From positions 9,831,965-9,895,964 of the forward strand of contig NC_089314.1 of NCBI RefSeq assembly GCF_036669915.1: DNA of 64,000 nucleotides, given 5' to 3'. Shown here one piece after another: positions 1 to 11,180 of this stretch (positions within the stretch are counted from its first letter, which is position 1; every line of letters begins with the position of its first letter). The DNA comes from Pocillopora verrucosa. Its lineage: Eukaryota > Cnidaria > Anthozoa > Scleractinia > Pocilloporidae. A model generated the notes under the pieces. It searched no databases, was not told where the DNA came from, and saw only the letters and a program-made list of their open reading frames with translations. A program made the position numbers and the translations under genes.

Positions 1-73
1 CGCTGTACTGTAATATTGCAGTTCAACACTGAGTGTGATAAAACTGATAGTAGCCTTTTTTGTTTTATTACAG

Positions 74-2649
74 GACGTTCTCATGGAAATTGAAAAATAT
101 CCTTTATAGAGCGTGTTGGGAAAGAATCTATTGTAGTTGTGATCTTTGATTGTCCTGTGTGAAAGAGTGTTCGAATTCTTTAACACTAAAGCAGGTACAA
201 GAGAGCGCTTCGAAAAATGTATCACAAAGAAGGCAAATCCTGTGTAATTTTTGAAAGGAATTATTACACACAGCACCTTCAACTTCAGGTAAAACTAGTA
301 ATCATCCTCGTAGTAACAGAAAGAAAAACACGAAAGGTAACCTGTAAATCGTAAAAAGAAAAAAGAAAACGAGAAAAAAAAAAGCTCGTGTCAGAAGTGG
401 GATTCGAACCCACGCCTCCATTTGGAGACCAGAAGACCCGGCCCAGTTAGCACTGGGAAGGAGATTATCCTTGAGTCTGGCGCCTTAGACCGCTCGGCCA
501 TCCTGACATTCGCTAAATCTTAAAGATTTAATTTGTTATCTATAGGTTATACCAGTGCCTCCCACAGATGTTGAGGAGTTAAAAGACATTTTTAGAGAAC
601 ACGGAGATTCCAATTCTCTTGCAATGAGGGACGTGCCTGCCAATACAGAGCTTAGTCAGGTGATGTGTTTATTGTTTGATAATTTACAGGCTCTTTTACG
701 AGGAGCTACAGGGCACAGGTCAGAACCCCAAAAATGACTTGGGAGCCAGCAAAGGAATAGGAAGAGCACCGGAAACAGGTGCAACATTAATGTAACATGA
801 GCAATAATAACAACAATAATGGTAATAATAACGATAATTATGATAATCTATGAAAATGATAACTTGAACGACATCAGCAACAACAAAAACAGCTGCAATG
901 AAATTATGATGATGATAATGCCCCGATCAATTCGAACTTTCAAACCTCCCCTCCCTCTCTTCGGCAATTCACGGGCATTTGACTGTCGTCTGTGCCTTGG
1001 GTGTGGGGAATTAAACCTTGCCTGGGTGGGATGGAGAATTTTGTGAACTAGCGGAGTACACAGTGCACGACAACAAAAATACAAGTTACTGTAACAATAA
1101 TTCGAAAACTTAACAGATAAAAAGTTAACCACAGTTTAATGAGACTTATGTGAAGCAAAGAAATCCTCGTAGAAAAGCTTCAGGATTAGGAACTGCTCAA
1201 AAGAAGCTCGAAATTGATGTTTTGACGGGATTCGAACTCATGCCTCCCAGTGACTGTTTGAGTACGAATATCAATTTAGCTTCGAAGCCACATCATAAGT
1301 GTGAGCGACAGATTGTGCTAGTGTTATCCACTTTTCCGGATTAAGAGCGAGAATTTGGCGCTATATCAATATAGCACCCGCCAAATCAGAAGCATAAAGG
1401 TCGGTTTTTAGTACACGATGTGTCGGCATTGTGAGGTAAAGTTACATATGAATCCTTATGGCGGTGCATGGGTGAACGGCAGCTACTTCAAAATCGAACG
1501 TAAGATGTTATCAACCCTTTGACCCCTGAGAGTGACCAGCATCTAATTTCTCCTCACAATATCACCCCTGAATCAAACTTTAAGGTTATGAGAATAAAGG
1601 AAATGATCACCAACTAATAAACCTCTTGATTGTTAAACAAATTCTCTTTGTCAGCACCTTAGACAATATATGAAGAGCAGTGTAGAGAAAATGTGTACGG
1701 ATCTTTGGGTGCAAAGGGTTCACAACTGACGAGTCTTGTGGGCTCGTTTTATTTTTTAGTTGGCTTTGTCATCGATCAATTTGTTTGTATTGCTGTTTTT
1801 TGTAAATTCTTTAATTTTGTGTTTACTTATTTTGTTGCAGATCGTACCAGTTGGAGCGCCCTATTTTGTGGTAGAATTCGACAACGAAGAGAAATTGCTT
1901 CACAGAGTATCTTTGAAGATGCCTCTACAGTTTGGAAGGTAGCTTTATCATACAATATCTCAGTAATTAATTCCTACGTTCGATGTAAGCATCAGGGACA
2001 TAATCTTTGAGAAGGTTACTAGAGATTTTCAGACCTGTGTAAAGTGCGATATACAATATTAATTAACAATGCCCTGACATCAGTATCCTCATTCTCCATA
2101 CTATTATCTACACAAATCGTTTTGTACTGCCCAAGAGAATTTGTTTAACAATCAAAGCTTACTTGGTTGGCAATCATTTCCTTTCTTTTCATGATCTTCA
2201 TAAATAATTCAAAAATATTACTGTAAGGAGAAATTAAATACTGGTCTCTCTTAGGGTTCATTAATGGGTTTAATAAATGGAAAGCATAAAACCATCATAA
2301 TCGTATCGACTGTGGCTTTTTAGAGGGAAATTATTTTATAAATTCTGACAGTGTTGTTTGGCTTTATCTCCGTCTCTTGTTTGTTAAATATAGGACAATT
2401 TTCTTTGGATTGTCGAAGACAAAATTAGCGTGCGTTTGTTTTCTTTACTACGCCCTTGGATTGGTGTAGAACCTATTGATCTGATGTGTCTTTCGTTCCT
2501 TGAACAGGGAAGTTGCCGCCAGTCCCGCTCTTCTCAACATGCCCGACAGAGTGGACTGGAAAGCTTGTAAAGTTTCTAAGGACGAGGAGACAAGGATGGC
2601 AGCCGTCTTTAGAAAGAAATTCCAACCTTACGATTTTAACTTGGAATAG
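74..2649 (+). CDS. CWF19L1: CWF19-like protein 1, 3' exons (left copy, partial)
   Basis: CWF19L1 is the metazoan homologue of yeast Drn1/Cwf19, a lariat-debranching and spliceosome-associated factor. The last five exons are visible: 74-96, 195-288, 546-659, 1841-1938 and 2508-2649 (TAG stop). They join in one frame through the C-terminal CwfJ domains, with landmarks [16 protein letters not shown], then [12 protein letters not shown], then [16 protein letters not shown] and the ending FQPYDFNLE, all typical of the family. The first intron (97-194) is U12-type AT-AG; the others are GT-AG. The upstream part lies outside the window to the left. The protein segment equals that of the right-arm copy. 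An antisense tRNA-Leu lies in the 289-545 intron. Confidence 0.92.
97..194 (+). other. CWF19L1: U12-type AT-AG intron of CWF19L1 (left copy)
   Basis: The intron begins ATATCCTTT (97-105), the exact minor-spliceosome 5' consensus, and ends in CAG at 194. A branch-site match TTCTTTAAC lies at 176-184, with the branch A about 11 nt from the acceptor, the distance expected for U12 introns. Splicing here joins EIEK to YKRALRK in frame. No GT donor in the vicinity keeps the frame, because an in-frame TAG follows at once. Confidence 0.85.
389..507 (-). tRNA. tRNA-Leu(CAA) with intron (left copy)
   Basis: Read on the minus strand, the gene starts GTCAGGATGGCCGAGCGG (A box) and has the anticodon stem-loop CCAGA-CTCAAG, giving anticodon CAA. 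An intron of about 35 nt directly follows position 37. The long class II variable arm and the T arm GGGTTCGAATCCC (B box) are present, and the acceptor closes with the 5' GTCAG. The mature length is about 84 nt. It lies antisense inside an intron of CWF19L1, and the minus strand continues into a T run at 374-383 (seen as A on the plus strand) that can serve as Pol III terminator. Confidence 0.95.
1219..1255 (-). repeat. tRNA-Leu-like T-arm remnant (left copy)
   Basis: On the minus strand this reads GGAGGCATGAGTTCGAATCC followed by a CGTCA-like acceptor end. It resembles the variable arm, T arm and 3' end of the tRNA-Leu 0.75 kb away. No anticodon arm is recognisable, so it is a fragment or degenerate SINE head, not a working tRNA. 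Confidence 0.45.
1512..1693 (-). mobile_element. TTAA-type MITE copy, degenerate
   Basis: Diverged reverse-orientation copy of the roughly 210 bp element seen intact at 5475-5686. Shared blocks include the CAGCATCTAATTTCTCC end and the CTTGATTGTTAAACAAATTC core. It sits in the CWF19L1 intron between 659 and 1841. Confidence 0.7.
2062..2270 (+). mobile_element. TTAA-type MITE copy, diverged
   Basis: Forward copy of the same family, with the CCCTGACATCAGTATCC start, the AGAATTTGTTTAACAATCAA core and the AAGGAGAAATTAAATACTGG end. It lies in the last CWF19L1 intron (1939-2507). Confidence 0.75.
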
Positions 2650-2824
2650 GCAAAAGATAAAATCGAAAAAGGAATTGCTGATGAGGCTGGGCATGCTTTC
2701 ATACAATCCAGACCCAAACAATCCAGACCCAAACATTAGGGTTTCCAGGAAATGCTTTACAAAGAAACGACGGATTTACGATGTTCGAGACTACAAGCTG
2801 TACGGCAGAGTAATCTAGTATTAT

Positions 2825-2915
2825 TGACTGAGTTGATAACGTAAATTGGCCACCGTAAAAAAGCGTCAGATTTAAAGCTCTTTACGGTGGTCAATTTACG
2901 TTATCAGCTCAGTTG
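2825..2915. repeat. Foldback hairpin downstream of CWF19L1 (left copy)
   Basis: Two arms of about 34 nt, TGACTGAGTTGATAACGTAA... at 2825-2859 and its near-perfect reverse complement at 2881-2915, separated by about 21 nt. It begins about 175 bp after the CWF19L1 stop, so it may lie in the 3' UTR. It could be a tiny MITE or a structured UTR element. Confidence 0.8.
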
Positions 2916-3972
2916 ATTATACTAAATTACCCTGTTATACTCTCCCTCCGACGTAGCACCGAAGTTTCTTTAGAAACCTATTCCCTTTATACAACCTGTA
3001 TGGTCAGATAACTGTAGAGATGATGGTAAATTCCCGATAGTTAGATCGCGATAATTTATGTTTATATGAAATGGACGAAATATTTCAAGAGATAAGTCGT
3101 CATTATCTTTAAAACAGAAAAAAAAAAAAACAATAACGCTTCGTGACCGGTCTTCTTTATAATTTGATAAAATAAATGATCAGATTCTTTTCATGAAACG
3201 AACTACCCGCTAAAATGTACCTCGCCTCTAACCTGTGGTAGTAAGGTCCTACAAGTGTTCAGGAGACAAGGCCGTGAATCCTGTCGAGCCTTGGATCTTT
3301 TCAGGTGTCTTTTCATTAATTTCGGTAAATACAGCTCACCCGTGAGGATATTTTCTTTCCTTGCTGTTGTTCTTTCAATGCAGTTTGGAGCCAGTAGGTC
3401 TATAATGACAAATGACAGTGAGCGTATCAAGAGAGGCGGATTCGGCCCTGGTGACTTCATTCGGCGACTAAAGGATAAATATTATTTTCCTATTTGTCTG
3501 TTTTTGTTGTTGTTGTTCGGTTGTTGATATTTTGTTCAATATTAGAATAGAAGAAGCGTTAAAAATGAGGTAAGACAGATGAATTTGATTTTGGTCGTCA
3601 TTTTGGGATTGGTATCTAGAAAAATTGACTTCCTAAGCGGTCAATTTTCTTTAAGAATTACGCTAACACTGGGCCCACGCTATGAGCCGCCAACCAGTGA
3701 TCTGGTAGATCCTCTGACGTTCACAACAGACGAAATGGCGGTTCGCGGAAAAGTGAACCTTTTTCTTTTCCAAAAACCCTTTTCACTCACGGCAGGATAT
3801 GTTTTTTTTTCATTTTCAATCAGGAAATTAATAGTTCGTGCGCCTTTGGGGTCTAGCTTTACTTTGGTTTCAAACCAAACGCTTTTTCTTCATTTTAATG
3901 TTTCGTGATGAGAGATTGACGTCAAATCTGCATACAAAAACCAAAGCAATTAAATGCGAGCGCAAAAAAATA

Positions 3973-4600
3973 GGATTTTTTCGTTTAGGGTTACCGCGAA
4001 AAGGTCTCTAAGGAGATTGCGTCTTATGGGAAATTTGACCCCGATGATTTTTCGACTTTTTGAAGATAGTATTTTTTTAAATAAACCGCGCACGTTTTGA
4101 GATTTACTCTAAATTTTATGAAAGTGTTGACCTGTTAGGGTTTGGAGTATCGCCGCACATGAAAAGAAATTTGTCAATATCAATAAAGAATAACTGACAA
4201 CAGTCATGGTACTTATGAATTATTGTCAGACGGGCAACAACGCGCGCGCACAATAACCGAATGTAAAAATAGCTCGGGAGGATAGCACCTCGGATTTTTT
4301 CGGTCAAGCTGTTCACTGCGAAAAGGTCGCTAAGGGGTTTACGTCTTACGGGAAATTTGTCACCGATAATTTATTGCACCTTTTTAAAAGTAGTATTTTC
4401 CTCATTAACCCGCGCACGTTTTGAGATTAACTTTAAATTTTCTGATAGTGTTGACGTGTTAGGGTTTGAATTATCACAGCACATGAAAGAAGTTTGTCAA
4501 TATTGATTAAGATTAACTAACAACAGTCTTAGCACAAATGAATTATTGTCAGACAGGCAACAACGCGCAGCAACCGAATGAAAAATAGCACGGAAGGGCA
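3973..4600. repeat. Tandem duplication of a ~320 bp unit (left copy)
   Basis: Unit 1 starts near 3973 and unit 2 near 4291. Both contain, in order, GATTTTTTCG, GCGAAAAGGTC, a CGTCTTA-GGGAAATTTG block, CGCGCACGTTTTGAGATT, GTTAGGGTTTG, GAATTATTGTCAGAC and GCAACAACGCGC. The two units differ by scattered substitutions and small indels, so the duplication is old. I see no coding content. Confidence 0.85.
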
Positions 4601-5474
4601 TTGAGGAAAAGCAGCACTGCAAAAGATTGGCGCTGTCCAGGTGAGAAATTCCAAGAAAAAATGATTGAAGGAATCATATTCCAAGTTTTGTCATGCCATT
4701 TCAAAATATGTCGCTGGATAATGATGTTTCTTTGCCTACGTGTGTTTAAGTTTTGTGAGGGCTGTTCGCGATTGTTTTGCTTTGAATAAAGTTAGCTTCA
4801 GGCATCTGATATGCCGGGGGACTACGTATTGGAAGTAATTCAAATCTACACTCCCGGACTCATTTGTGTTGAAGACTTGCTGCCTCATGTGTCCCTCTCA
4901 ATGTTGGGCTTTAAGACGGCATAGAAGCATTTGGAATTAACAACTTTGGCAAAAGGGAAGGGGCGAGAGAAGATCGTAGCCGTCGTTCCTCTGAAGAAGT
5001 GTCCCTACCGATATGTCTGGGAGTGTCGCTCATTTATCAATTTATATTCACTGCACAAGCGAGTGTTTAACCCATAAATGGTCATCGGTCAGTTGCTTCC
5101 ATAAGTTAACCTATCTTAAGCGACTCTTGACAAAACCTCGATTTCTTTAATTATCATCCGAGTTGAATTACGGCTAGGAGAATCCCCTCTGCTGTCAAAT
5201 GTTTGTAAGCGTTTATATGAAGAAAAGAAGTTAAACCAGGCCAGTCCCTCTTTCAGGGTATACCTTGTAGAAATCTGGTTGGGTATAAAACTCATTCAAT
5301 TTTTCGTATGGATAAGCTATTCAGGGTACGTACGTTCTCTCCAATAACATTGTCTGAATCGCTTCTCCTTTTTAATTTAACCAGTTTGAACTAATCACGA
5401 ACCACCATTTTGTCGTACTGGACTTGCTTAGGGTGCGATTTGTCCCCTTGATGTTTAGGTCTTTGATCGGTTCT

Positions 5475-5686
5475 TTAACCCTTTACTCCCTAACATCAGA
5501 ATGCATATTCTGCATACCGTTCTCAATATATTTCCTAAGGTGATGACAAGGAGAATTTGTTTAACAATCAAGAGCTTCTTTAGTCAGTGATCATTTTCTT
5601 TATTCTCGTGACCTTGATATGTGATTCAGGGGTGATACAGCAAGGAGAAATTAGATGCTTATCACTCTTAGGGCGTAATGGGTTAA
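5475..5686 (+). mobile_element. TTAA-flanked MITE, most intact copy (left)
   Basis: Bounded by TTAA on both sides. The termini TTAACCCTTTACTCCCTAA and TTAACCCATTACGCCCTAA (read inward from each end) form an inverted repeat of about 19 bp. It has no coding capacity. TTAA targets and CCC-starting ends suggest mobilisation by a piggyBac-like transposase; that is an inference, since no transposase lies in the window. Confidence 0.8.
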
Positions 5687-6170
5687 AGACTGACGCGGGG
5701 CAGTCTCAAAGCAAACCTCGTGTTAGTACAGAAGGACAATCCGGGTTTCGGTCAATTTATAATTATCAGCCTTAAGCACTTATTTTGGACAGTTCTGCCG
5801 AAGTGTCAAATCGGCCCATGTTCACGAGAGGAGAATTGAAGTAAATAGCGACCGAATAGCGCTGCAAGACGCTTCCCTGCCCGTGGGAAGATTTAGAGCG
5901 AGTCGAGGAGAGTTGGCCGTGGGTTCTGGCATCCATTATCAGCACTGGACACCTCACAGACCTCTCCCTAGCTCTCCTCGCTAAACGCTCTTTCCAGCGA
6001 TCAAAGAAATGCCGCTTCCGATAAATTTGCCGATGCAATGCTCTTACATTGTGTGCATCTAACGCGTGGAGAAGTGGGGAAGGAGGCTAATTCTCTGATT
6101 TGAGTCAAACATTGTGTCAAACGTTGTTCATATTTTCTTTTCCTTTTATTTTCACAGCCAGTAACCAGAG

Positions 6171-9100
6171 ATGATGTTTCGTAAAGTACAGAAGCTGTTC
6201 TTACTGTCCCTGTTTGTTTTAATAACAATTATTGTCCGTGAATTTTTTAAACTTGAATTCTTACGCCTCGTGAAACTAGCCGACTTTAGCCAAGATCAGT
6301 TAACACATGATCAGTTACCACTTGATCGATTAACAGCTGATAGATTAACACGTTCATCAAGTGACCGTGAAAGTTTTTTCACTGACTGGTGCCGACTTCA
6401 GCGGTCGAGTATGGACTGGGAAGTATTGTCGGGAAGCTGTCATGACAAAATGGCTTGGACACAGCGTGAGTCCTCTTCAAAAAGCAGAACAGACCCTGAT
6501 AAGAGTTTTATCTTAAAGAAGGAAGTAAAAGCTCAAGGTAAACAGATATAAACACACCTTTCTGAGAAGCTGATTAATTTTGTAACTGTTTGGATGCTTT
6601 CAAGAATGTGAGTGTGAAAAGAGGCATTGGGTTGCAAGCAGGTTTTTATTTCTCTTTATTTATTCCATTGTTATTTGCTGTCATCATCTTCGTGCTTTCA
6701 AAAATGACAAGAAGAAATCGGTTCAACAACTGAAGATTTAAAAGAAGCATTTCATTTCCCCAGGGGAAAAAAATGGTCCGTTGTAAATTGCTTCCATAAT
6801 GATGCCTACGAATATTACACTTAAGTTTTCCAGTGTAAAATTCAGTCCTTTACACAAATGTTAAATTAAACACTGTAGATTGTATGTACAAATTTTGTAA
6901 GGTAGACCCCGAAACCCAACATAATTTTTTTCCAAAGCCTTTTTCCACTGTCACTCTGGCAGGATTTTGAGCAGGATTACTCGACCATCACAAAGCAGCA
7001 GATAACACTCAACTCAAGGTTTAATGATATGATCCTCTTGCCTCTTCCTCAACTATTTGATTTATTATTGAAAAAATATATTTTTTTATTTTTATTTTCT
7101 CAACAAGTAGTGAGAAGCTCTTAAAAATTTAAATAATTGTGATGGTTATGATTATAGAAAAATTAATGATGATTATACTAGAAATAATTTTAATGCAAAT
7201 TATAATAATGATAAAAAAAATGATGATTAAAATAATGATATCATTAATGATTATGTTGATAATAATAAACTCAAAGCATTTTGATTTGGCGTCGCTAAAT
7301 TTACTCTCAATACTTTTCAGGCGAATTTAGTCGCTTCTTTATCCAGTCCGTGACCAAAAGTGGCCAGCTTAAGGAGACTGGAGGAGATTCGTGGAGAGTT
7401 CACATCAGACAAGGTCCAGCATCCTTAACACCGATCGTGGTCGACCATAATGATGGAACATACGAGGTTCTGTTTCTTGCACTGGAGCCTGGGAATTACT
7501 CGGTCCAGGCTATTCTGGATTTCACGCTTTGCGATGGCTTTAGAGATCCACCGGAGGATTGGTACATAAAAGGTTCTCTTTTTATATGTAAATTCAGCAT
7601 CGCAACTGGCAGTTGTTGATGTGGGAATTTCATTCTAAAGGTCTTGCGGTTCACTGACAAAATGAAATAACAAAATCACTTCCACGCCTTTTCTCCTTTT
7701 TTCTTAAGGTGACATTCAAGGCCACAAACAGGAGACTGGTATCCTGGGAGATATTGACCATGATTTTATTGAAGCACCGCTTCAAAGTGGAAAGCCGATC
7801 GAGTTTTATATCAAAGAGTGCAATAAAACAAAAGGTAATGATGTGAATGATTTTTACCAAGAAAATAATTTGCTTACTGCAACTTTTTTTTAGCAACATA
7901 AGAGAGCAATATTTTCAGAAAATAATCATTAACCCGAACATCAGTATGCATATTCTCCATACTGTTCTCAATACATTTCCTAAGATGCCGACAAGGAGAA
8001 TTTGTTCAACAATCAAGAGCTTCTTTAGTTGCGGATCATTTCCTATGTTCTCGTAACCTTCATTTCTTGATTCAGGGGTGATATTGTGGGGAGAAATTAG
8101 ATGCTAGTCGCTCTTAGGACGAACCTTCAGGAAATGAAAAGTCTGCACTCTAATGCTCCATCAGCGAGTCACAGTGTATTGTAAATTTAGCTAGGCCGTT
8201 ACTTTAACGTACTATGTACAGGTTTCTTCAAGTACATCCAGCCATTTCTAAGTCAATCAAGTAAAGAAAGTTTCTCCCAGTCGTCGTGTGACTTTAACTG
8301 CTCCTTGGTGTGGAATGGCTTTGGGCGATGGGTCAACAGCATTTGGAAACAATACATGCCTGAAGGTTAGCGAACTTAGTAATAAAATTAATGAATTAAT
8401 AATGTTAATATTTCCTAAACGTTGATGTCAGTTCATGTTCGATGCTTAAAAAGTTTGCTTGCGACGTAAGTTACCACCAGAACTTTTTTCAGGTCTCCTC
8501 AACAACATCCTACAAAACACTAGGGTATGCGAACAATCTTCAAACTATTGCATCGAGAAGAAAGAAATTATTTTGGGTCTCCCCATTCCAAACTATGGTC
8601 TGATTATTTGAACCGTTTTTCAGCAAAACCGCGTCCCAAACAATCCTCAATTTAGCTGAACCTTTCATATGAACACTTACATTTGTGAACGGTGTCAAGA
8701 GGGCCAAAAGCTAACAGTTGAAGGACATTTTTTTAATGAAATCAACCCTCTTATAGGGAGAGCCTGAGGCCCACTGACTGCGTTAAACTGTGGTTTGGGT
8801 TGGACTTCGTGTAAATAAGCGGCTCATATGTGTTTATTTCTTTTTTTTTTTATCAGAGATGCAAAAGGCACAATATGCGGAAAAACGTGTGAAGAGAAAA
8901 TTAGATGATCTAATGTTTTATGGGGATTCCACAAACGTGCATTTCCATTCTCTTGCAAAGAAAAGTCAGCTTTGTAAAAAAATGTTTCATACCTGTGGGA
9001 AGAAGTACATGTGGAATTATGATGTGAGTGGAAAGAAACTCTTCCTTATTTATAACTTGCTTATGAAAAGTCTTTCGTTTGTTGATTTGAATTTGGGATC

Positions 9101-11180
9101 AATCCTCTTGAAGCAGAACCTCGAAAAAGTTGTACGAACTAAATAATGAAAATTGACACCGAAACACTCTCTTCGTTTAGAAGATTATAGCAAAAACATC
9201 ACTCTAATTGGGCGTATTACCAGTTTTTTTGGTTGTTTATTACCAACTTGTAGTTGATAATACATTTAAACTAGGTTCTATTTTCTGCTTTCGACTTTTT
9301 TGTTTACTTTGTTTGTTTCGTTAATGAAACAGTATCTACCTTGGGAACATTATTTTTCCAAATTTGAAATTAGTGATGATAATGGACTAAGTGGGATCCA
9401 ACTTGGTCTGAGATCCTTTGAATGATTCACGAAAACGGACGACCGCAAAGCGGGAGTCGACTTGTTTATTACAAGTATAATTCAGGTAGAATTGGACGCC
9501 ACGAAATTTTCTTCCCTCTTAGTCAAAACTAGCCCTCGGTTATACTTTTAATAAAAAAACAATAGTTAACTCGACGATATTCTTGACAACAGCGTACGCA
9601 AACGAAGGGTACTGTCCAATAACAGATGCATGATATACAGACTGTCGAATTACACAGTCCAATTATAAGCTTGACGCCCATACTTTCCTACTAGTGCTCA
9701 AATCGGGCTGGTGATAACCAATCATGTTCGAAAATTTTGTAGTGATTTTGAAGTAGATTTAGATGAGAAACAAATTATTAAATTATGTCACGGCATTTTT
9801 GTCAACTAATCTCTCGGTTGGTAAGATTTTTTTAACGTTTCCATGACAGATATTTGTTCTCATATTCTTTTGAAGTTTTATCTCTTGGTTTTATGAAGCA
9901 TTAAAAAGGATGACGCGAGCGCCCGTTGTGTATCTTTGCAGGTCTCCTGGAAAGGAAGCGATGATAGAGATTTCAACCAGACTATTGTCCTTGAGGAGAT
10001 CCAAAAAGTCTTGGACAGCCTTAACATGACAGGGAATCAAAGCGTTTTCTTTTTTAACGTCGGTATACATTACTCACTATCGCTGAACTTTACAGCTTAC
10101 CAAATGCTGATTGATAGCATTATCGAGACACTAAGGAGAGACACTGGTACTGAGAATGAAGGCGCGTTGAGTAGCCGGGTACTTTCCATTTGGCGAAGTA
10201 ACGCGGCTGTAGAGGCGGAGCGTTTTAAAGACTGTTTCCCGCAAGTGAACTATACCGAATGGAGATTCTTTACCAATCAGGTAATAATACAAGTTGAAAC
10301 ATCATATGCCTTAATCGCAAACATGATCAGGACTATTTTGATGACCAGTGAAAGGACGTATTAGTACGCGCGCGGGTCAAGCAAACGTACTGAGAAAAAC
10401 ACTCATCAGAAAACTTTGTAATGTACGGAGACCAGCATTCGAAATCTTCTTTTATCTGGGGGGGGGGACTTAATGGGGATCAGTAATCGTCAACATAGTA
10501 TAAAAGGGGGGGATACCACAGAAAATTGATCGCCAATTAAGTGGCAATGAGAGGGGAATCATAAGAATATTTAAAACCCGTCTGGGGAATATCAGGTAAA
10601 TATTTACCGTGACACCGTGACCAAAATCTTCCGAACTCCTCCCCCCACTCACCCCAGGTTGTATACAATGACCGGTCTCTAAACTGGGGATACACATTCA
10701 AGACGACTGCGTCAGTGAATGCTTGGCATGCAAAACGATGGATGGTTGGCATGTGCACCCCAATTTTTTTTCCCATTTGTTTCAATTTCGTCTTCCAGAG
10801 GACTTTATGATAGAATGCTAACTGACACTTGACATCAAAAACTTTGCCATAACAACTGAAAAAATCATGGAACTGAGGATTGCGACAATGTCTGTTACGT
10901 AAACAAACTATTAATGTTTCAAATTTGTTTATAACATTTTGCCTAATTTGTCTCATCTCTTCCTTGCTTGCCTACTTTGTCTACGATTCAGAGGAATCAG
11001 CTGTTCCATACTTATGCTACAGACGCTATGTGTAAGGCAGGAATCCCTGTTCTTGATATTTACCCGTTGACCACTGCTTGGCCTGAAGGCACCCGTGATT
11101 CCATGCACTACATTGATAAACCATTGGAGCCTGCAATTAGAGCTTTGGAGCGATTTCTTACTGAAGTATCACTGAGATAA
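6171..11180 (+). CDS. NXPE-like type II membrane protein with PC-esterase domain (left copy)
   Basis: Exons 6171-6537, 7321-7572, 7709-7834, 8222-8365, 8493-8524, 8859-9023, 9942-10280, 10658-10744 and 10992-11180 join in frame to 566 aa, the usual size of NXPE proteins. Residues about 9-24 form a signal-anchor helix, followed by a short stem with four degenerate pentads (DQLTH-DQLPL-DRLTA-DRLTR). An Ig-like neurexophilin/filamin region follows (SVTKSGQL..., YSVQAILDF). The C-terminal SGNH/PC-esterase domain has YGDST (GDS at 329-331) and DSMHY (D540, H543), giving the Ser and Asp-His set. Such proteins are expected to be luminal or secretory-pathway acyl-modifying enzymes; the substrate is unknown. 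The 8859 start of exon 6 uses the second AG of a CAGAG acceptor because the first breaks frame. Confidence 0.88.
7139..7270. repeat. AT-rich GAT/AAT microsatellite (left)
   Basis: Imperfect repetition of ATGATTATAATGAT-like units in intron 1 of the NXPE-like gene. The open frame across it is composition-driven and not a gene. Confidence 0.7.
7929..8126 (+). mobile_element. TTAA-type MITE copy in NXPE intron 3 (left)
   Basis: Starts TTAACCCGAACATCAGTATG and contains the AAGGAGAATTTG, TCAAGAGCTTCTTTAGTTG and GATTCAGGGGTGATATTG blocks, then ends near CGCTCTTAGGACGAA. The right end is degraded. Confidence 0.75.

Larger units (their letters stand above)
2650..6170. other. Intergenic region between CWF19L1 and the NXPE-like gene (left)
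   Basis: No coding exon is recognisable. It holds the CWF19L1 3' flank with an AATAAA near 3171, the 2825-2915 hairpin, a tandem duplication at 3973-4600 and the intact TTAA MITE at 5475-5686. The promoter and possible 5' UTR exon of the NXPE-like gene should lie in its right part; I could not place them. Confidence 0.6.

Noticed and set aside
7139..7330. 63-aa Met/Ile-rich frame
   Set aside because: Translation of a GAT/AAT microsatellite, not a protein.
8493..8524. Reading on through the short NXPE exon 5 as a longer frame
   Set aside because: The donor GTATGC at 8525 and the acceptor at 8858 keep phase and continue into the esterase domain; read-through gives no family sequence.
10537..10956. 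139-aa antisense open frame in the NXPE intron (mirror 48664-49083)
   Set aside because: It overlaps a well-supported plus-strand NXPE exon and shows no domain, signal or splice context of its own.
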